From Hyphomicrobiales bacterium (GTDB lineage: Bacteria > Pseudomonadota > Alphaproteobacteria > Rhizobiales > Rhizobiaceae): a stretch of 64,000 nucleotides of DNA. The position numbers and the translations under genes are program-made. The stretch spans positions 3,276-67,275 of the forward strand of contig UBTY01000029.1 in NCBI GenBank assembly GCA_900468535.1, written 5' to 3'. Every line of letters starts with the position of its first letter. The stretch's first letter is position 1. The notes under the pieces were generated by a model. That model did not search any database, had not been told where the DNA came from, and saw nothing but the letters and a program-made list of their open reading frames with translations. Below, in pieces: positions 62,660-64,000 of the stretch.

Positions 62660-63355
62660 TCAGTCCAGTTCGCCCTCGGCAAGTTTCAAGAGCCGCGGAG
62701 GGTCTGTCACGGTCAGCTTCTGGCGTCCGCCTTCAACGATACCTTTCGATTCCCATGCGCTGAGGATTCGGGACACGGTGTGAAGAGTGGTGCCGGTCAT
62801 TTCAGCGATGTCTTGTCGCGATATAGGAAAGTCGATCCGGATCCCTGCCTCGACGGCCTTTCCTGCCTGCTTCGATAGGCGCAATACAGCGTGCGCTACG
62901 CGCTTCTCCACTTCTTCAGTGGACATCTCGCGGATGCGGGTATGGGCCTCTTCGAGACGCTGTCCGATCGTCTGCATCGCGGTCATCGCCAATCGGGGGT
63001 TCTGCTCGACAAACCGCGACCACATTTCCGTTGGCCAGCCGATGATCAGGCTTTCGGCTGCCGCTCGGGCGGTGCCGGGGTAGTCGTTGCGGCGCAGAGC
63101 CATTGCAAAGCCGAAGAGGTCGCCAGGATGAACCATCCGCACGATAATCTGCTGTCCGTCGTGGGTCACCTGCGTGACCTTGAGCCTCCCATGAATGAGC
63201 AGAAAGAACGACTTGGCATTTCCGCCCTGCTCGAAGACTGCGTCGCCTTGAGCGACCCTGCGAGGCGTCGCGTGTTCTAGCATCGAATCCAGATCGGGAT
63301 CCGTCATGCGCTCGAACAGCGGCAGCGACTTCAGGACTGCGCGATCAACCTTCAT
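62660..63355 (-). CDS. Crp/Fnr-family transcription regulator
   Basis: A 231-aa protein taking the ATG at 63355. The cyclic-nucleotide-binding-like domain (FLLIHGRLKVTQVTHDGQQI, HPGDLFGFAMAL) precedes the helix-turn-helix ISRQDIAEMTGTTLHTVSRI. The N-terminus lacks the cysteines that hold the oxygen-sensing cluster of FNR, so an NnrR/DNR-like nitric-oxide sensor is more likely. The five Crp/Fnr boxes at 50.9-60.9 kb are its natural candidate targets. It overlaps the end of nirV. Confidence 0.88.
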   Translation of the reverse strand: MKVDRAVLKSLPLFERMTDPDLDSMLEHATPRRVAQGDAVFEQGGNAKSFFLLIHGRLKVTQVTHDGQQIIVRMVHPGDLFGFAMALRRNDYPGTARAAAESLIIGWPTEMWSRFVEQNPRLAMTAMQTIGQRLEEAHTRIREMSTEEVEKRVAHAVLRLSKQAGKAVEAGIRIDFPISRQDIAEMTGTTLHTVSRILSAWESKGIVEGGRQKLTVTDPPRLLKLAEGELD

Positions 63356-64000
63356 TGGTGCCTGTCTCCATGTGCGCCTGTTTCGACCGGGCGATAAGAT
63401 CGGCCGCGGCTTTTCTTGCAAAGTCCGTGACGCCTTCGATGAGCGTCGGCTGACGGACAAGCCTGAATCCCAGATTATCCGGTGGCGCCCCCACCGAGCA
63501 TCCGCCTCCCTTGGGGTTACGAACGAAACTGCTCATTGGCGCGCGGTGCTTTCCGGAAGCAATGAAGATGCCGCAGTCCAAATTTGACGGTTTTTCTTTA
63601 GCCTTACCTTGATCAAGATCAACTCTAGTGTTGCAAGTCGACGTCCACTCCCAAATATTGCCACCAAAATCGACAAGCCCGGTCTTGCTGACGCCAAACG
63701 AGCCTTGCGGTTTAGGGCGAGGGTTCACCGAAGCGGTTCGGCGTGCTTCTCGCTCGTAGTCGGCGAGCCATCGTACCGCCGGGTTCTTCTCGTCGTCGGC
63801 CACTCCCAGAGCGTCGTCTGGGAAGCGGTCGTCGGCAGCATTTGCGAGCTCGAAGTCAGTAGGCAACCTCCAGGTTCGCCCCGTTCGCTTCGACAGCCAG
63901 GCGGCATAACGAACAGCGTCGTCATAGCTTACTCCCGTCAGAGGCATTTCAGCCGTCGCACCACCCTCTGGCTCGTCCGCGGGGATGCATTCTCCCTCAT
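63345..64000 (-). CDS. nirV: NirV-like SUMF1/FGE-family protein (5' part outside window)
   Basis: The frame is open to the window edge, so the start is not seen. The visible part has MPLTGVSYDDAVRYAAWLSK, RTGRTWRLPTDFELANAADD, GLVDFGGNIWEWTSTCN and NPKGGGCSVGAPPDNLGFRL, the formylglycine-generating-enzyme fold seen in NirV, which accompanies copper nitrite reductase NirK. It suggests nirK just beyond the window. Its end overlaps the Crp/Fnr gene by 11 bp, placing both in one operon with the Rrf2 gene. Confidence 0.82.
   Translation of the reverse strand, partial: EGECIPADEPEGGATAEMPLTGVSYDDAVRYAAWLSKRTGRTWRLPTDFELANAADDRFPDDALGVADDEKNPAVRWLADYEREARRTASVNPRPKPQGSFGVSKTGLVDFGGNIWEWTSTCNTRVDLDQGKAKEKPSNLDCGIFIASGKHRAPMSSFVRNPKGGGCSVGAPPDNLGFRLVRQPTLIEGVTDFARKAAADLIARSKQAHMETGTNEG

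Noticed and set aside
63609-63622. Perfect FNR-like site TTGATCAAGATCAA
   Set aside because: It lies inside the nirV coding sequence, where it encodes part of VDLDQGK, and is far from any start, so it is not counted with the promoter boxes.
1-64000. CRISPR arrays or rRNA genes
   Set aside because: No regularly spaced repeats and no rRNA-like sequence were seen.

Overview
The window reads as part of a secondary replicon (plasmid or chromid) of a Rhizobiales alphaproteobacterium, of Rhizobiaceae or Brucellaceae type. The reasons are a complete repABC operon with repABC-type parS sites, an RHE_PE00001-family gene beside a rhizobial tyrosine recombinase, an EcfG-like sigma factor with HWE kinase and single-domain response regulators, and an ftrABCD/nnrU/nirV respiratory block. 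The genus cannot be fixed from the sequence alone.

Layout. (1) 1-6.6 kb is the replication and partition core: a HEPN protein with a small partner, two parS-like 16-mers, a decayed MBL-fold gene, then repC, repB and repA on the minus strand. (2) 7.1-11.3 kb is a signalling cluster: a response regulator and KaiC-like ATPase (minus), a PAS/HWE histidine kinase and response regulator (plus), and an ECF sigma factor with an EcfG-type promoter in front of it. (3) 11.52-21.39 kb is a Tn3-family element bounded by 38-bp inverted repeats. It carries tnpA, tnpR, a res site, many small stress or signalling type genes and IS21 and conjugation-gene remnants. (4) 22.0-29.1 kb is an arsenic resistance island (DUF6428 gene diverging from arsR-arsN-aqpS-arsC-arsH-arsK, in which successive genes overlap). 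Two closely related tyrosine recombinase genes in the same orientation bracket it. (5) 30.5-48 kb is a dense defence island: HEPN protein, ImmA/IrrE regulator plus beta-family protein, Gabija GajAB with a divergent nuclease-like gene, a glyoxalase-like gene, a three-gene set (poly-gamma-glutamate hydrolase, TIR-like protein, large PD-(D/E)XK protein), and a retron-like reverse transcriptase with a phosphoribosyltransferase-like effector and a candidate msr-msd RNA. (6) 48.3-50 kb is a graveyard of IS110 and IS21 remnants. (7) 50.2-64 kb is an anaerobic/microaerobic block: tatA, ubiTUV, ubiD/ubiX, nnrU, ftrABCD, DUF454, an Rrf2 regulator, a Crp/Fnr regulator and the 3' part of nirV.

How the parts fit. 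In block 7, five 14-bp Crp/Fnr-type palindromes lie upstream of tatA, ubiT/ubiD, nnrU, ftrA and the DUF454/small-gene pair. The block therefore looks like one regulon, perhaps driven by the Crp/Fnr protein encoded at its edge, supplying oxygen-independent quinone synthesis, ferrous iron uptake and nitrogen-oxide respiration. The ars operon is built as a translationally coupled chain behind one ArsR operator.

The parts most likely to repay attention are the retron-like locus with its candidate RNA, the hydrolase/TIR/nuclease gene set, the genes flanking Gabija, and the palindrome network of the respiratory block. All function calls rest on reading motifs in the sequence; no database search was run.
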